Origin: Dorea phocaeensis
Lineage (GTDB): Bacteria > Bacillota > Clostridia > Lachnospirales > Lachnospiraceae
DNA: 64,000 nt
Direction of reading: 5' to 3'
Assembly (NCBI RefSeq): GCF_900240315.1
Contig: NZ_OEPZ01000001.1
Coordinates: forward strand, 62,001 to 126,000
Shown: positions 25,921 to 34,670 of the stretch, in pieces
Layout: each line of letters begins with the position of its first letter
Position numbering within the stretch: the stretch's first letter is position 1
Notes under the pieces: model-generated
What the model was told of the DNA's origin: nothing
Databases searched by the model: none
The model's input: the letters and a program-made list of their open reading frames with translations, nothing else
Position numbers and translations under genes: made by a program

Positions 25921-27213
25921 TTAAGAAACGCTTTCTGCGATTTCTCTTGTGATTTTTAGGAACTTATCAATATCATCTGTTCCGTTGCAGTGTAATGGAG
26001 ATACGCGGAGAGCGCCTTCTAGACCGAGCGCCTCAACAATTCTCTGAGAATATGGGCTGGATTTGAGACGTTCAAAGATCGTTACACCATGCTCCAAATA
26101 TTTCTGAGAGCAATCAGCATAATCAATTCCCTTAATACCCATAGCAACGATTAAATCTTTCCATGTCAAGTCTTCCATATCTACATACACTTCTACATTT
26201 TTGATGTGTCTTAGTCCAGGCACTTCGTCGGTACCTTCCAGCATGCGGTAAAGAAGTGCACGCTCTTGTAAATGAATTCGATTCATTCCTTCTACATATA
26301 AAGTTCGTTTGTCTGTGCTGTCGATAAAATCAGAACCAATTTTACATACATAATCGATGACTGCCATCATTGCGGCAAAGTTGCCTGGTGTTGGTGTTCC
26401 GAGAGCCCATACGTTGGCATCCTTGTGTGTCAGTTTGTGGTGTCTCATTTTTGCAACACGGTCAGAGATATAAGCATATCCGCAGCCGCGTACGCCAAAG
26501 AATTTGTAAGGTGCGATATTCGCAGCGTCAACACCCCAGTCTTCAACATCGACAACAGCATGAGGAGCATGTTGTACAGTATCGGTAATTACGTAGATTT
26601 CCGGATTGATTTCTTTTACTCTACGCACAATTTCTTTAATATCCATAATATTTCCGGAAATATTGGAAGCTGCCATAATACTTACAAGACAGGTGTCTTT
26701 ATCTACGCATTTTAAAACATCTTCCACATCAATACCGCCGGTTGTCTTATTGGCAGGTACAACTCGAAATTCACGTCCGGTTTTATCACAGTAATATTCT
26801 ACAGCATCGTGAGCAGATGGATGCTCCAGTGAAGAAGTAACAGCGTTTGTTCCCCATCCACAATTTTCCATAATAGCACCCACAGCTTGATACATTGTCT
26901 GAGACGCGGACAACTCAGTGATCAATGCTCCGTGGCCCGGTTTTGCACCAAAGACAACTTCCAGAATTTCTTTTGTTCCGTCAGAAACATAGTGAGATAA
27001 TTCGTATCCTCTTCCGCGGACGCGTTCCGGACAATCTGGAAATTGCTCTACCGAAGCCTTGGCTTCGACTGCTTTTTTCAGTCTTAAAGAACCGCCTGAA
27101 TTTTCAAAGAAAAGACGGGAGCCATGTTCTGGATCAGCATCTGCATAACAGAATTGCTCTTTTAAATTTTTTTGATATTCGTCTGAAAATAATACACCAT
27201 TTTTTTCGTTCAT
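25921..27213 (-). CDS. Class V PLP-dependent aminotransferase
   Basis: 430 residues of the class V (cysteine desulfurase-like) fold: SASQTMYQAVGAI, SSLEHPSAH, VITDTVQHAPHAVVDV with the cofactor-binding aspartate, and the PLP lysine in APYKFFGVRGCGYAY. There is no typical desulfurase cysteine loop that I can recognise. The closest function by context is an amino acid:2-oxoacid aminotransferase feeding glycerate kinase, but the substrate is not shown by sequence. A GGGGAAAG site precedes ATG 27213. The upstream region holds the 49-bp repeated block. Confidence 0.75.
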   Translation of the reverse strand: MNEKNGVLFSDEYQKNLKEQFCYADADPEHGSRLFFENSGGSLRLKKAVEAKASVEQFPDCPERVRGRGYELSHYVSDGTKEILEVVFGAKPGHGALITELSASQTMYQAVGAIMENCGWGTNAVTSSLEHPSAHDAVEYYCDKTGREFRVVPANKTTGGIDVEDVLKCVDKDTCLVSIMAASNISGNIMDIKEIVRRVKEINPEIYVITDTVQHAPHAVVDVEDWGVDAANIAPYKFFGVRGCGYAYISDRVAKMRHHKLTHKDANVWALGTPTPGNFAAMMAVIDYVCKIGSDFIDSTDKRTLYVEGMNRIHLQERALLYRMLEGTDEVPGLRHIKNVEVYVDMEDLTWKDLIVAMGIKGIDYADCSQKYLEHGVTIFERLKSSPYSQRIVEALGLEGALRVSPLHCNGTDDIDKFLKITREIAESVS

Positions 27214-27288
27214 TTTTCTTTCCCCTTTCGCTTATAATCCTGGTGGTTACAGCTTTTTGTTAGTTTCATCATAGCACTGAACGGATGA

Positions 27289-27337
27289 TTTGAGAAATGA
27301 ATAATTTCGCTGAATAATATTAACAAAATTTATATTT
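27289..27337 (+). repeat. 49-bp promoter/operator block, copy 1
   Basis: 44 of 49 bases equal the copy at 29986-30034. It contains TTGAGA (27290-27295) and AATAAT (27313-27318) spaced 17 bp, then a conserved downstream part ATTAACAAAATTTATATTT. The conserved bases downstream of the -10 box suggest a binding site for a regulator, possibly the RpiR or LysR protein encoded nearby (inference). Confidence 0.75.
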
Positions 27338-27430
27338 AAAGAAAAAAGAATATTCGTGTAAACATTTTTTGATAAAATAGATATTAATATTTTTTATAAT
27401 GAAAATAAAAAATAATATTATTTAAAAACA

Positions 27431-27482
27431 TTGCAAAAGGGAAATGAGTATGTTATAAAATGGACAAAGATAATAATGTCCA
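27431..27482 (+). promoter_or_regulatory. Candidate promoter of agcS copy 2 with a palindrome at the start site
   Basis: TTGCAA (27431-27436) and TATAAA (27454-27459), 17-bp spacer. TGGACA (27461-27466) and TGTCCA (27477-27482) form a perfect 6-bp inverted repeat over the expected start site, a likely operator. Its loop is ten bases, so it is not the hexaloop element of the other agcS. Confidence 0.55.
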
Positions 27483-27545
27483 ATTCTTAAAAGAAAAAGA
27501 CAAAAGTATTCCAAATTATAAAAACGTGAAAGGAAGAGAAGGAAA

Positions 27546-28940
27546 ATGGAAGTGATTATGGAAGTGTTAGAAAAATTTCAGGCATTTATATGGGGACCGC
27601 CCACGTTACTGCTTCTCCTTGGAACCGGTATATATTTTACGGTTACACTGAAAGGGATTCAGTTATTTAAGTTTCCAAAAGCACTGAAAGCAATTTTTGA
27701 AAAGGAGGAAGGTGCAGGAGATGTGTCTGCATTTGCAACGCTTTGTACAACACTTGCGGCGGATATCGGAACAGGAAGTATTGTTGGTGTTGCAACCGCT
27801 CTTAGAATCGGAGGACCGGGAGCCATGTTCTGGATGTGGGTGTCGGCATTTTTCGGAATGACTACAAAATATGCAGAGTCAGTGCTTGCAGTAAAATATC
27901 GGACAAAAGATGAAAATGGACAGATGGCAGGAGGTCCGATGTACTACATTCAGAATGGAATGGGAAAGAAATATATCTGGTTAGCGAAGTTATTCGCGAT
28001 ATTTGGTGTTTTTACAGCGCTTTTAGGATGTGGAACTTTTCCACAGGTCAATGCAATTACGGAATCGGTAAATCTGGCATTTCACATTCCGATCGCGCTG
28101 GTGGGAGCTATCGTTACAGTGTTGACTGCCATTGTTATTTTAGGCGGTATCCAGTCAATATCAAAAGTAGCACAGTTCGTTGTGCCATTTATGGCAATTT
28201 TTTTCATAGGTGGATCTGTTTTGATCTTGGGAATGAATTATCAGGCACTTCCAGATGCATTCCGACAGATTTTTACTTGCGCATTTTCGGCTGAGTCCAT
28301 GTTGGGCGGTGCAGCGGGAGCAACGGTTGTTTCTCTGATGACAGTAATCCGTACAGGAGTTGCGCGTGGTGTTTATACCAATGAGGCGGGACTTGGAAGC
28401 TCTCCGATCGTTGCAGCGGCAGCAAAGACAAATTCTTGCGTGAAGCAGGGGTTGATCTCTATGACGAGCGTATTCTTTACGACGCTTGTAACATGTACAA
28501 TGACAGGACTTGTAATTATTTCAAGCGGATTAATGGATACAACAGATCTCAGCGGAAGTCCGCTTGTGACACAGGCTTATAATATGCATCTTTCACATAA
28601 TATCGGAATGTATATTGTAGCAGTTGGGATTATCTTCTTCTCATTCACAACTATTTTGGGGTGGAGCTATTATGGAGAGAGATGTATTGTCTATTTGACA
28701 GGAAGCTTAAAGAGCGTCAAAGTATTTAAGGTGCTTTATATTATTGCAATTGCAGCAGCGCCATTTCTTACATTGGAACCGATCTGGCTTCTGGCAGATA
28801 TTACCAACGCGCTGATGATTCTTCCGAATCTGGTTGCGCTGTTGAGTTTGAGAAAAGTGATTATCAATGAAACAAGAAAATATTTTGACAAACTGGAGAG
28901 AGAGACCATTAAACTGCCAAAGAATGCGGTAGTGGAATAA
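27546..28940 (+). CDS. Alanine/glycine:cation symporter (AgcS family), copy 2
   Basis: 464 residues with about ten membrane segments and the family motifs FATLCTTLAADIGTGSIVGV, GGPGAMFW, TNEAGLGSSPIVAAAAKT and GWSYYGERCIVYL. It is related to but clearly distinct from the copy at 10571. The stretch before the start (AGGAAGAGAAGG) gives the ribosome site. It is transcribed away from the class V aminotransferase and ends at a bidirectional terminator facing the rpiR gene. Context suggests import of an amino acid used by this catabolic island. Confidence 0.93.
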   Translation: MEVIMEVLEKFQAFIWGPPTLLLLLGTGIYFTVTLKGIQLFKFPKALKAIFEKEEGAGDVSAFATLCTTLAADIGTGSIVGVATALRIGGPGAMFWMWVSAFFGMTTKYAESVLAVKYRTKDENGQMAGGPMYYIQNGMGKKYIWLAKLFAIFGVFTALLGCGTFPQVNAITESVNLAFHIPIALVGAIVTVLTAIVILGGIQSISKVAQFVVPFMAIFFIGGSVLILGMNYQALPDAFRQIFTCAFSAESMLGGAAGATVVSLMTVIRTGVARGVYTNEAGLGSSPIVAAAAKTNSCVKQGLISMTSVFFTTLVTCTMTGLVIISSGLMDTTDLSGSPLVTQAYNMHLSHNIGMYIVAVGIIFFSFTTILGWSYYGERCIVYLTGSLKSVKVFKVLYIIAIAAAPFLTLEPIWLLADITNALMILPNLVALLSLRKVIINETRKYFDKLERETIKLPKNAVVE

Positions 28941-28948
28941 TATAGAAT

Positions 28949-28994
28949 CAAAAAACACATTGAAGACAAATCCGGGTCTTCAATGTGTTTTTTT
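28949..28994. terminator. Bidirectional intrinsic terminator
   Basis: ACACATTGAAGAC (28955-28967) pairs perfectly with GTCTTCAATGTGT (28976-28988), with A5-6 and U7 flanks. It ends agcS copy 2 and the convergent rpiR gene. Confidence 0.93.
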
Positions 28995-29016
28995 GCGCAT
29001 GGCTGTGTTCGGAAAA

Positions 29017-29886
29017 TCAATATAACTCCATAGATGAAGTATAACGGTCTATGAGACGGAGTTTTTCTTCGTTTTTATTACCGACCTTTTTGCTGATGTA
29101 AGTACACAAAAGTTCTGCAATGAAAAGTGCAGGGATCTGAGAGTTGAAAAAAGTCAGAGAATCAACATTGTTGGTAAATAAGTGTGTAGCGTATTGTGCT
29201 AATGGAGCGGTCGGAGTGTCGGTCAAAACGATGACGGCAGCGCCTGCGCGGGAAGCCATTTCAGCAGCCAGCTGCGTCAATTTTGAATAGCGGGGATAGC
29301 TGATGGCGATCAGACAATCCCGTTTGCTGATATCAGACAAATAATCAAAGGTATTCAGAGAATCGGAAGGTTCCGGGAAGACCATCGGAAGCGTATCCTT
29401 CAAATTGACGGACAAAAAATTAGCGGCAACACTGCAGGCTCGGGACCCGACAATATATTTTGTGTGAGAGTGAATGATCGTATCGCTTGCTTTTTCAAAT
29501 AATTCTGTTGAGTTTCGCATGACGGCAGAACGGATATTGTTAAATGTAATATCTTGAACCGTTTCGATAATACTGCTTTTCGACAGCTTTTCCAGACTCT
29601 GTGTCAGCTTCACAGTCGGAATAGCGGAAGATTGTGAATGGCTTGATATGTAAGTATTGTATTGCTCCCGGATCGTACGCTGAAATTCTGTATATCCGGA
29701 AAAACCAAGATCTTTTGTAAAGCGCATGACAGAAGAATGACTGACAGAAAGCGTATTTGCAAGTTCGGTGGATGTCATAAAACATAAGTCACGAAAATTA
29801 TTGAGAACATAATCCGCAATCAGCCGTTCTTTTTTTGTTAATTTTGCATTCTTAATCATTTCTTGAAAAGCAGCAGTCATATCCAA
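29017..29886 (-). CDS. MurR/RpiR-family transcription regulator
   Basis: 289 residues: an N-terminal RpiR helix-turn-helix domain (about 1-80; LTKKERLIADYVLNNF, TSTELANTLSVSHSSVMRFTKDLGFSGYTEF) and a C-terminal SIS domain (about 125-260; IVGSRACSVAANFL, DCLIAISYPRYSKLT, VIVLTDTPTAPLAQ). SIS domains bind sugar phosphates or amino-sugar derivatives. It is divergent from a LysR gene and flanked by the 49-bp block, so it is a candidate regulator of the island. Confidence 0.92.
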   Translation of the reverse strand: MDMTAAFQEMIKNAKLTKKERLIADYVLNNFRDLCFMTSTELANTLSVSHSSVMRFTKDLGFSGYTEFQRTIREQYNTYISSHSQSSAIPTVKLTQSLEKLSKSSIIETVQDITFNNIRSAVMRNSTELFEKASDTIIHSHTKYIVGSRACSVAANFLSVNLKDTLPMVFPEPSDSLNTFDYLSDISKRDCLIAISYPRYSKLTQLAAEMASRAGAAVIVLTDTPTAPLAQYATHLFTNNVDSLTFFNSQIPALFIAELLCTYISKKVGNKNEEKLRLIDRYTSSMELY

Positions 29887-29948
29887 AATCCTTTCTGAAA
29901 AACATTAATATTTATTATCTCAAATTATATCAAAGAACCGAAAAAATA

Positions 29949-29990
29949 ACAAAGTATTTTAGAGATAGTAAAGAGTAAAGAATACTTTGT
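29949..29990. promoter_or_regulatory. Perfect 10-bp inverted repeat in the rpiR-lysR control region
   Basis: ACAAAGTATT (29949-29958) and AATACTTTGT (29981-29990) are exact reverse complements 22 bp apart. The right arm overlaps the -35 box of the lysR promoter, so binding there could repress it. Confidence 0.6.
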
Positions 29991-30034
29991 GAAATGAATA
30001 ATTATGCGGTATAATATTAACAAAATTTATATTT
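29986..30034 (+). repeat. 49-bp promoter/operator block, copy 2
   Basis: Matches copy 1 (27289-27337) at 44 of 49 bases. It contains TTGTGA (29987-29992) and TATAAT (30010-30015) with a 17-bp spacer, the likely lysR promoter, then the same downstream segment as copy 1. Confidence 0.78.
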
Positions 30035-30077
30035 GAATGGATTAGTGGAATAAAAAGGGTTATAAGGAGGAAAGAAA

Positions 30078-30986
30078 ATGAATCAGGCAGAGATTGAGAC
30101 TTTTTTGATGATCGTAAAAACGAAGAATATTACAAAAACCGCAGAAAATTTATTTTTGTCCCAGCCGACAGTCAGTCACAGATTGAAACTGCTGGAGGAT
30201 GAGTTGAATGTAAAGCTTTTGAATCGAAAGAAAGGGTACAAGCAGATTGAACTCACCACCCAGGGAGAAGAATTCATACCGATTGCAGAACGCTGGCTTT
30301 CTCTTTGGCAGGAAATGCAGCTGTTGCAGCATGGACAGGAAAAATTATATTTAAGTATCGGGTGTACGGATACGTTGAACACAGCGATTTTTTTCAATCT
30401 GTACAGAAAAATTCTGCGGGAAGAAGACCCGGTTTTAAGTTTAAAGATTAAAACTCATTATTCGCAGGAAATCTATGAGCAGGTGGAAAATCATGAGATT
30501 GACCTTGGCTTTGTATATCATCACCTTCATTTCAAAAATATAACAGCGGAGCCGGTGCTGAGAGAAAAGATGTATATTGTGCAGAGCGGCGAGACATCTC
30601 TTCGCAAAGAGATTCTGCATACAGATGAATTGGATCCGGAAGAGGAAGTGTTCTTAAGCTGGGAAGCAAACTATCAAATCTGGCATGACCAGTGGGTAGG
30701 AAAGGGGAAACGTCCAAGGATAGAGGTGGATACCTTTGAGCTATTGCTTCATTTGATTTCAGATGATAAGCGGTGGTTTATTGCCCCAATCTCCGTGGTA
30801 GAGCGGATTCAGGCACTGCGCCCGGTTTACGTAAGTGAGATTGCGAACCACATTCAGCCGCCGGAACGTGTTACATATAAAATTCAGCATAAGTACCCAA
30901 AAGAAGCAACAATGAAAGCAGTCCGCATTTTTGAAGAAAAAATGGAATCGTATTTACAGGATAAAAATTGGGGATTTGTTAAGTAA
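30078..30986 (+). CDS. LysR-family transcription regulator
   Basis: 302 residues: N-terminal winged helix (about 1-65) with the LysR pattern FLMIVKTKNITKTAENLFLSQPTVSHRLKLLEDEL split over that region, and a substrate-binding domain (about 90-290). AAGGAGG precedes ATG 30078. It lies upstream of the pxpB2 operon in the same direction, so it probably controls it in response to a pathway metabolite (inference). Confidence 0.93.
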   Translation: MNQAEIETFLMIVKTKNITKTAENLFLSQPTVSHRLKLLEDELNVKLLNRKKGYKQIELTTQGEEFIPIAERWLSLWQEMQLLQHGQEKLYLSIGCTDTLNTAIFFNLYRKILREEDPVLSLKIKTHYSQEIYEQVENHEIDLGFVYHHLHFKNITAEPVLREKMYIVQSGETSLRKEILHTDELDPEEEVFLSWEANYQIWHDQWVGKGKRPRIEVDTFELLLHLISDDKRWFIAPISVVERIQALRPVYVSEIANHIQPPERVTYKIQHKYPKEATMKAVRIFEEKMESYLQDKNWGFVK

Positions 30987-31136
30987 GAGAGAAATATTAA
31001 AAAAGTTAATATATTATAGACAAATAATTTATTTTTTTTAGTAAAGTTGCTGTGCTATACTGAGGGCAGATAAAGAAACGAAGTAAAAATCAACAAATGG
31101 ATATGGATTTGCCATGCAGATGAAAGGAGAACGAAG

Positions 31137-31865
31137 ATGGAAGTAAAGTTTCTGATAGCAGGTGACTGCGCTGTATCCATTCAAATGGGAAATGTGATCA
31201 GTCTGGAGGTAAACAGACAGGTTCGTATGCTGCAGGAGGAACTGGAAAAACATCCAATCCATGGAGTTACAGAGATGGTTCCGACATATGCTTCTTTAAT
31301 GATTCATTACAGACCGGATAAAATTAGTTTTGAACAGTTAAAAGAAGAAGTTATGAAGAGAACCTGCGGCATGGAACAGGTAGAAGATACAAAAAAGATC
31401 ATCAAAGAGATCCCGATCTGCTACGAAGGGGAATTGGGAATGGATCTGGAAGAATGTGCAGCGCTTGAAAATCTCTCGACAGAAGATGTGATAAAAATGC
31501 ATTCCGGCCATGAATATTATGCATATATGCTTGGATTTGCACCGGGGCATGCTTATATGGCAAGATTTGAGGAGCCATTTCATTTTAAGAGAAGACCAAC
31601 ACCAAGAGTACATATATCTGCACGTTCTATCGTAGTGCAGGAGAATCTCTCAAATTTGATTCCGTTTGACCAGCCATGCGGATGGAATATTATCGGAACG
31701 ACACCGCTTACAATCTGCGATTATACAAAGAAAGATCCTTTTCTGGTACATGCGGGTGAGTGGGTAAAATTTATCCCTGTAAGCAGAAGAGAATATGACA
31801 AGATAAGAGAAGCTGATTTAAGAGGCAATTATCATGTGAAAACTTATGAAAAGGCGGTGGAATAA
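31137..31865 (+). CDS. pxpB: 5-oxoprolinase subunit PxpB (KipI family), copy 2
   Basis: 242 residues with the KipI pattern: AGDCAVSIQMGN, MLGFAPGHAYMARF and PCGWNIIGTTPLTICDY. It differs from copy 1, for example GFAPGHAYMA against GFLPGFVYLG. It overlaps pxpC copy 2 by 1 nt and is followed by accB and accC, unlike copy 1. A weak -10 box TATACT lies at 31056-31061. In this context it may act with PxpC as the carboxyltransferase of a biotin enzyme (inference). Confidence 0.9.
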   Translation: MEVKFLIAGDCAVSIQMGNVISLEVNRQVRMLQEELEKHPIHGVTEMVPTYASLMIHYRPDKISFEQLKEEVMKRTCGMEQVEDTKKIIKEIPICYEGELGMDLEECAALENLSTEDVIKMHSGHEYYAYMLGFAPGHAYMARFEEPFHFKRRPTPRVHISARSIVVQENLSNLIPFDQPCGWNIIGTTPLTICDYTKKDPFLVHAGEWVKFIPVSRREYDKIREADLRGNYHVKTYEKAVE

Positions 31866-32821
31866 TGGGAATTGTTGTTGAGAATCCGGGACTATTGACA
31901 ACGGTCCAGGATGAGGGAAGATTCGGTTATCAGCAGTTTGGAGTATCTCCGGCAGGGCCTATGGATACGAGATCTTTTTATCTGGCAAATATTCTTGTCG
32001 GCAACAAACGGGGAGAAGGATTGCTGGAAATGACATTTTCCGGAGTGACACTGTTGTTTGAAGAAGATAATATTATTGCAGTGACAGGCGGAGACCTTGC
32101 CCCGATGGTAAATGGTGAAGCGATTCCCATGTATCAGGCGGTGTTAGTACATGCGGGAGACAGACTGGCATTTGGAATGGCATCGGGAAATGGATGCAGA
32201 GCATATCTTGCATTTGCAGGCGGGCTTGACATTCCTCTGATCATGGGAAGTAAATCGACGCTCATGCGAAATCACATGGGAGGATACGAAGGAAGAAAAC
32301 TGGAGAAAGGTGATCGGATCGGATTTGTTCACCCAAAGACAGAGCTTCCGAATATGGAGAAACGTAAAATCCCGCAGGAAGTATTTCTGACAAAAGAAAT
32401 TACACTCCGAGTAGTTACAGGTCCTCAGGACTATGAATTTTCAGAAGAAGAACTTCGAAAGTTCTTCTGGTACGGAGCGGAGATTACAAATGAATTTGAC
32501 CGTATGGGATGCAGACTGAAACGAGAGGAGCCAATACATCATCTCGGTGATGGAAATATTATCAGTGACGGTATTGCGTTTGGATCAATACAAGTTCCTA
32601 CCAATGGTCAGCCGATCATTATGTTGGCAGACCGGCAAAGTACTGGTGGATATACAAAGATTGGAACGGTAATTTCTGTCGATCTTCCGAAACTGGCGCA
32701 GAGTGTGCCGGGATATCGTGTCAGATTTATTCATGTAGGAATTGAACTTGCACAGAAATTATACATTAGGCAATTGCAGAAATTACACAAACTAGAGAAA
32801 GAACTGGGGCAGAGAAGCTAA
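31865..32821 (+). CDS. pxpC: PxpC/KipA-family carboxyltransferase-like subunit, copy 2
   Basis: 318 residues; start overlaps the pxpB2 stop (TAATG). Motifs are VQDEGRFGYQQFGVSPAGPM, YLAFAGGLDIPLIMGSKST and PTNGQPIIMLADRQSTGGY. The fold is shared with the carboxyltransferase domain of urea carboxylase. Directly downstream are a biotin carrier protein and biotin carboxylase, so an operon-encoded carboxylase with PxpB/PxpC as the transferase is plausible, although plain 5-oxoprolinase activity is also possible. Confidence 0.9.
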   Translation: MGIVVENPGLLTTVQDEGRFGYQQFGVSPAGPMDTRSFYLANILVGNKRGEGLLEMTFSGVTLLFEEDNIIAVTGGDLAPMVNGEAIPMYQAVLVHAGDRLAFGMASGNGCRAYLAFAGGLDIPLIMGSKSTLMRNHMGGYEGRKLEKGDRIGFVHPKTELPNMEKRKIPQEVFLTKEITLRVVTGPQDYEFSEEELRKFFWYGAEITNEFDRMGCRLKREEPIHHLGDGNIISDGIAFGSIQVPTNGQPIIMLADRQSTGGYTKIGTVISVDLPKLAQSVPGYRVRFIHVGIELAQKLYIRQLQKLHKLEKELGQRS

Positions 32822-32835
32822 GAACGGAGGCAAAT

Positions 32836-33279
32836 ATGGAATATGAAAAAATGATAGAATTGCTCCGTGAAGTAAACGACTCAAATTTGATCGAGTTTGA
32901 GCTGGAAGACAGAGACTTCCGGTTGAAACTGAAAAAAGAAAGTAAAAGTAACGAAAATGTTGTGAAAGCAATAGAAAACACTTCTTTGGAAAATCCGGCA
33001 GATGAGCCAAAAGAGTCGAAAAAGGAGATAGAAAGATCGAAGGAGCATGTGATTACTTCTCCGATGGTAGGAATCTTTCATGCATATGAAGGAGAGACGG
33101 AAACACCTTACGTGCAGGTGGGTAATCAGGTGGAAAAGGGACAGATCATAGGAGCTGTGGAGGCAATGAAGCTGATCAATCCTTTGGAAGCCGATATTTC
33201 CGGAAAAATTACAGAGATACTTGTGGATGACGGAATGCTCGTCGAGTATGATCAGCCAATGTTTGTGATGGAAGTGTAA
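32836..33279 (+). CDS. accB: Biotin carboxyl carrier protein
   Basis: 147 residues: an N-terminal helix-rich part, a charged linker (about 45-70) and a biotinyl domain with the acceptor lysine in VEAMKLINP near residue 112. The domain pattern (SPMVGIFHAYEGETETPYVQ) is that of acetyl-CoA carboxylase carrier proteins. It lies between pxpC2 and accC. accA and accD are not in the window, so which transferase it serves is open. Confidence 0.93.
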   Translation: MEYEKMIELLREVNDSNLIEFELEDRDFRLKLKKESKSNENVVKAIENTSLENPADEPKESKKEIERSKEHVITSPMVGIFHAYEGETETPYVQVGNQVEKGQIIGAVEAMKLINPLEADISGKITEILVDDGMLVEYDQPMFVMEV

Positions 33280-33294
33280 AGGATATGGTGAGAG

Positions 33295-34638
33295 ATGTTT
33301 AAAAGGATCTTGATCGCAAATCGCGGGGAGATCGCAGTCAGGATTATACGTGCATGTCGGGAAATGGGCATCCGGACTGTGGCGGTATACTCGCAGGCAG
33401 ATAGAAACGCCGTGCATGTGGGACTGGCAGATGAAGCGGTCTGTATCGGGAAAGCGGAAGCGTCGGACAGTTATTTAAATATGGAACGCATAATCAGTGC
33501 GGCAATAGCTGTGGGGGCGGAAGCGATCCATCCGGGATTTGGATTTTTGTCAGAAAATGCGGAGTTTGTACAAATGTGCGAACAGCATCATATTACATTT
33601 ATCGGGCCATCTTCAGAATTGATCAGCAGGATGGGAAATAAATCTGAGGCTAAAAAAGCAATGAGGCAGGCAGGCGTGCCGGTTGTCCCGGGGACAGAGG
33701 AACCGGTTTACAATCTGGAAGAAGCGAAAAGAGAAGCAGAGCGTATTGGATATCCGGTAATGATCAAAGCATCTTCAGGCGGAGGCGGAAAAGGCATGCG
33801 GATTGCAAGGAGCCGGGAGGAATTTGCAGTCAGCTTTCAGGCGGCGCAGCAGGAATCAATACGTGCCTTTGCTGACGATTCCATGTATTTGGAACGCTAT
33901 GTACAGAATCCCAGACACGTAGAAGTTCAGATTATGGCAGATAAATATGGACAAGTCATTCAGTTGGGAGAAAGAGATTGTTCTATTCAGAGACGACATC
34001 AGAAAATGATTGAGGAATCGCCATCTCCGGCTTTGACAGACGAGATAAGAAAGAAGATACGCTCAACCGCGGTACAGGCGGCAAAAGCAGTGAACTACGA
34101 AAGTGCCGGTACCATAGAATTTCTGTTAGATGACAGTGGAGAATTCTTTTTCATGGAAATGAACACGAGGATACAGGTAGAGCATCCGGTGAGTGAGTTG
34201 ATTTCCGGCGTTGATCTTATTCGGGAACAGATTCTGGTGGCAGCAGGAGAGGCGTTAAGCGTGGCGCAGGAGGACATCCTTTTCCGAGGACATGCAATTG
34301 AGTGCAGAATTAATGCGGAAGATCCGATACGTGGATTCCTTCCGTGTCCGGGAACGATCACACATCTGCATCTTCCGGGCGGAAACGGAGTGCGTATTGA
34401 TACAGCAATTTATGAAGGATATCAAATTCCGCCGAATTACGATTCTATGCTAGTGAAAGTAATCACTTATGACAGAGATCGCAAAACCGCGATCCGTAAA
34501 ATGATAAGAGCGCTGGATGAGATGGAAATCGAAGGAGTCGAAACGAATCTTGAATTTCAATATGATATCCTGCACCAGAAGGATTTTCAAGAAGGTAATT
34601 TTACAACGGATTTTATATCTATACACTATGAACTATAA
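33295..34638 (+). CDS. accC: Biotin carboxylase
   Basis: 447 residues with the full biotin carboxylase order: KRILIANRGEIAVRIIRAC, ATP-grasp loop KASSGGGGKGMRIA, GERDCSIQRRHQK, EMNTRIQVEHP and ECRINAEDP. It carboxylates biotin on AccB using ATP and bicarbonate. The position 15 nt after accB and next to pxp genes rather than accA/accD is a recurrent genomic arrangement whose purpose is not settled. A main fatty-acid acetyl-CoA carboxylase may lie elsewhere. Confidence 0.95.
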   Translation: MFKRILIANRGEIAVRIIRACREMGIRTVAVYSQADRNAVHVGLADEAVCIGKAEASDSYLNMERIISAAIAVGAEAIHPGFGFLSENAEFVQMCEQHHITFIGPSSELISRMGNKSEAKKAMRQAGVPVVPGTEEPVYNLEEAKREAERIGYPVMIKASSGGGGKGMRIARSREEFAVSFQAAQQESIRAFADDSMYLERYVQNPRHVEVQIMADKYGQVIQLGERDCSIQRRHQKMIEESPSPALTDEIRKKIRSTAVQAAKAVNYESAGTIEFLLDDSGEFFFMEMNTRIQVEHPVSELISGVDLIREQILVAAGEALSVAQEDILFRGHAIECRINAEDPIRGFLPCPGTITHLHLPGGNGVRIDTAIYEGYQIPPNYDSMLVKVITYDRDRKTAIRKMIRALDEMEIEGVETNLEFQYDILHQKDFQEGNFTTDFISIHYEL

Positions 34639-34670
34639 TAAAAAATTTTAAAATATGGAGGAGAATGAAA

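Larger units (their letters stand above)
27214..27545. other. Divergent A+T-rich control region between the aminotransferase and agcS copy 2
   Basis: 332 bp with no gene. It carries copy 1 of the 49-bp promoter block (27289-27337), a further TATAAT-like site at 27395, a second promoter TTGCAA/TATAAA at 27431-27459 and a 6-bp inverted repeat at 27461-27482. The multiple promoters suggest several regulators act here. Confidence 0.65.
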
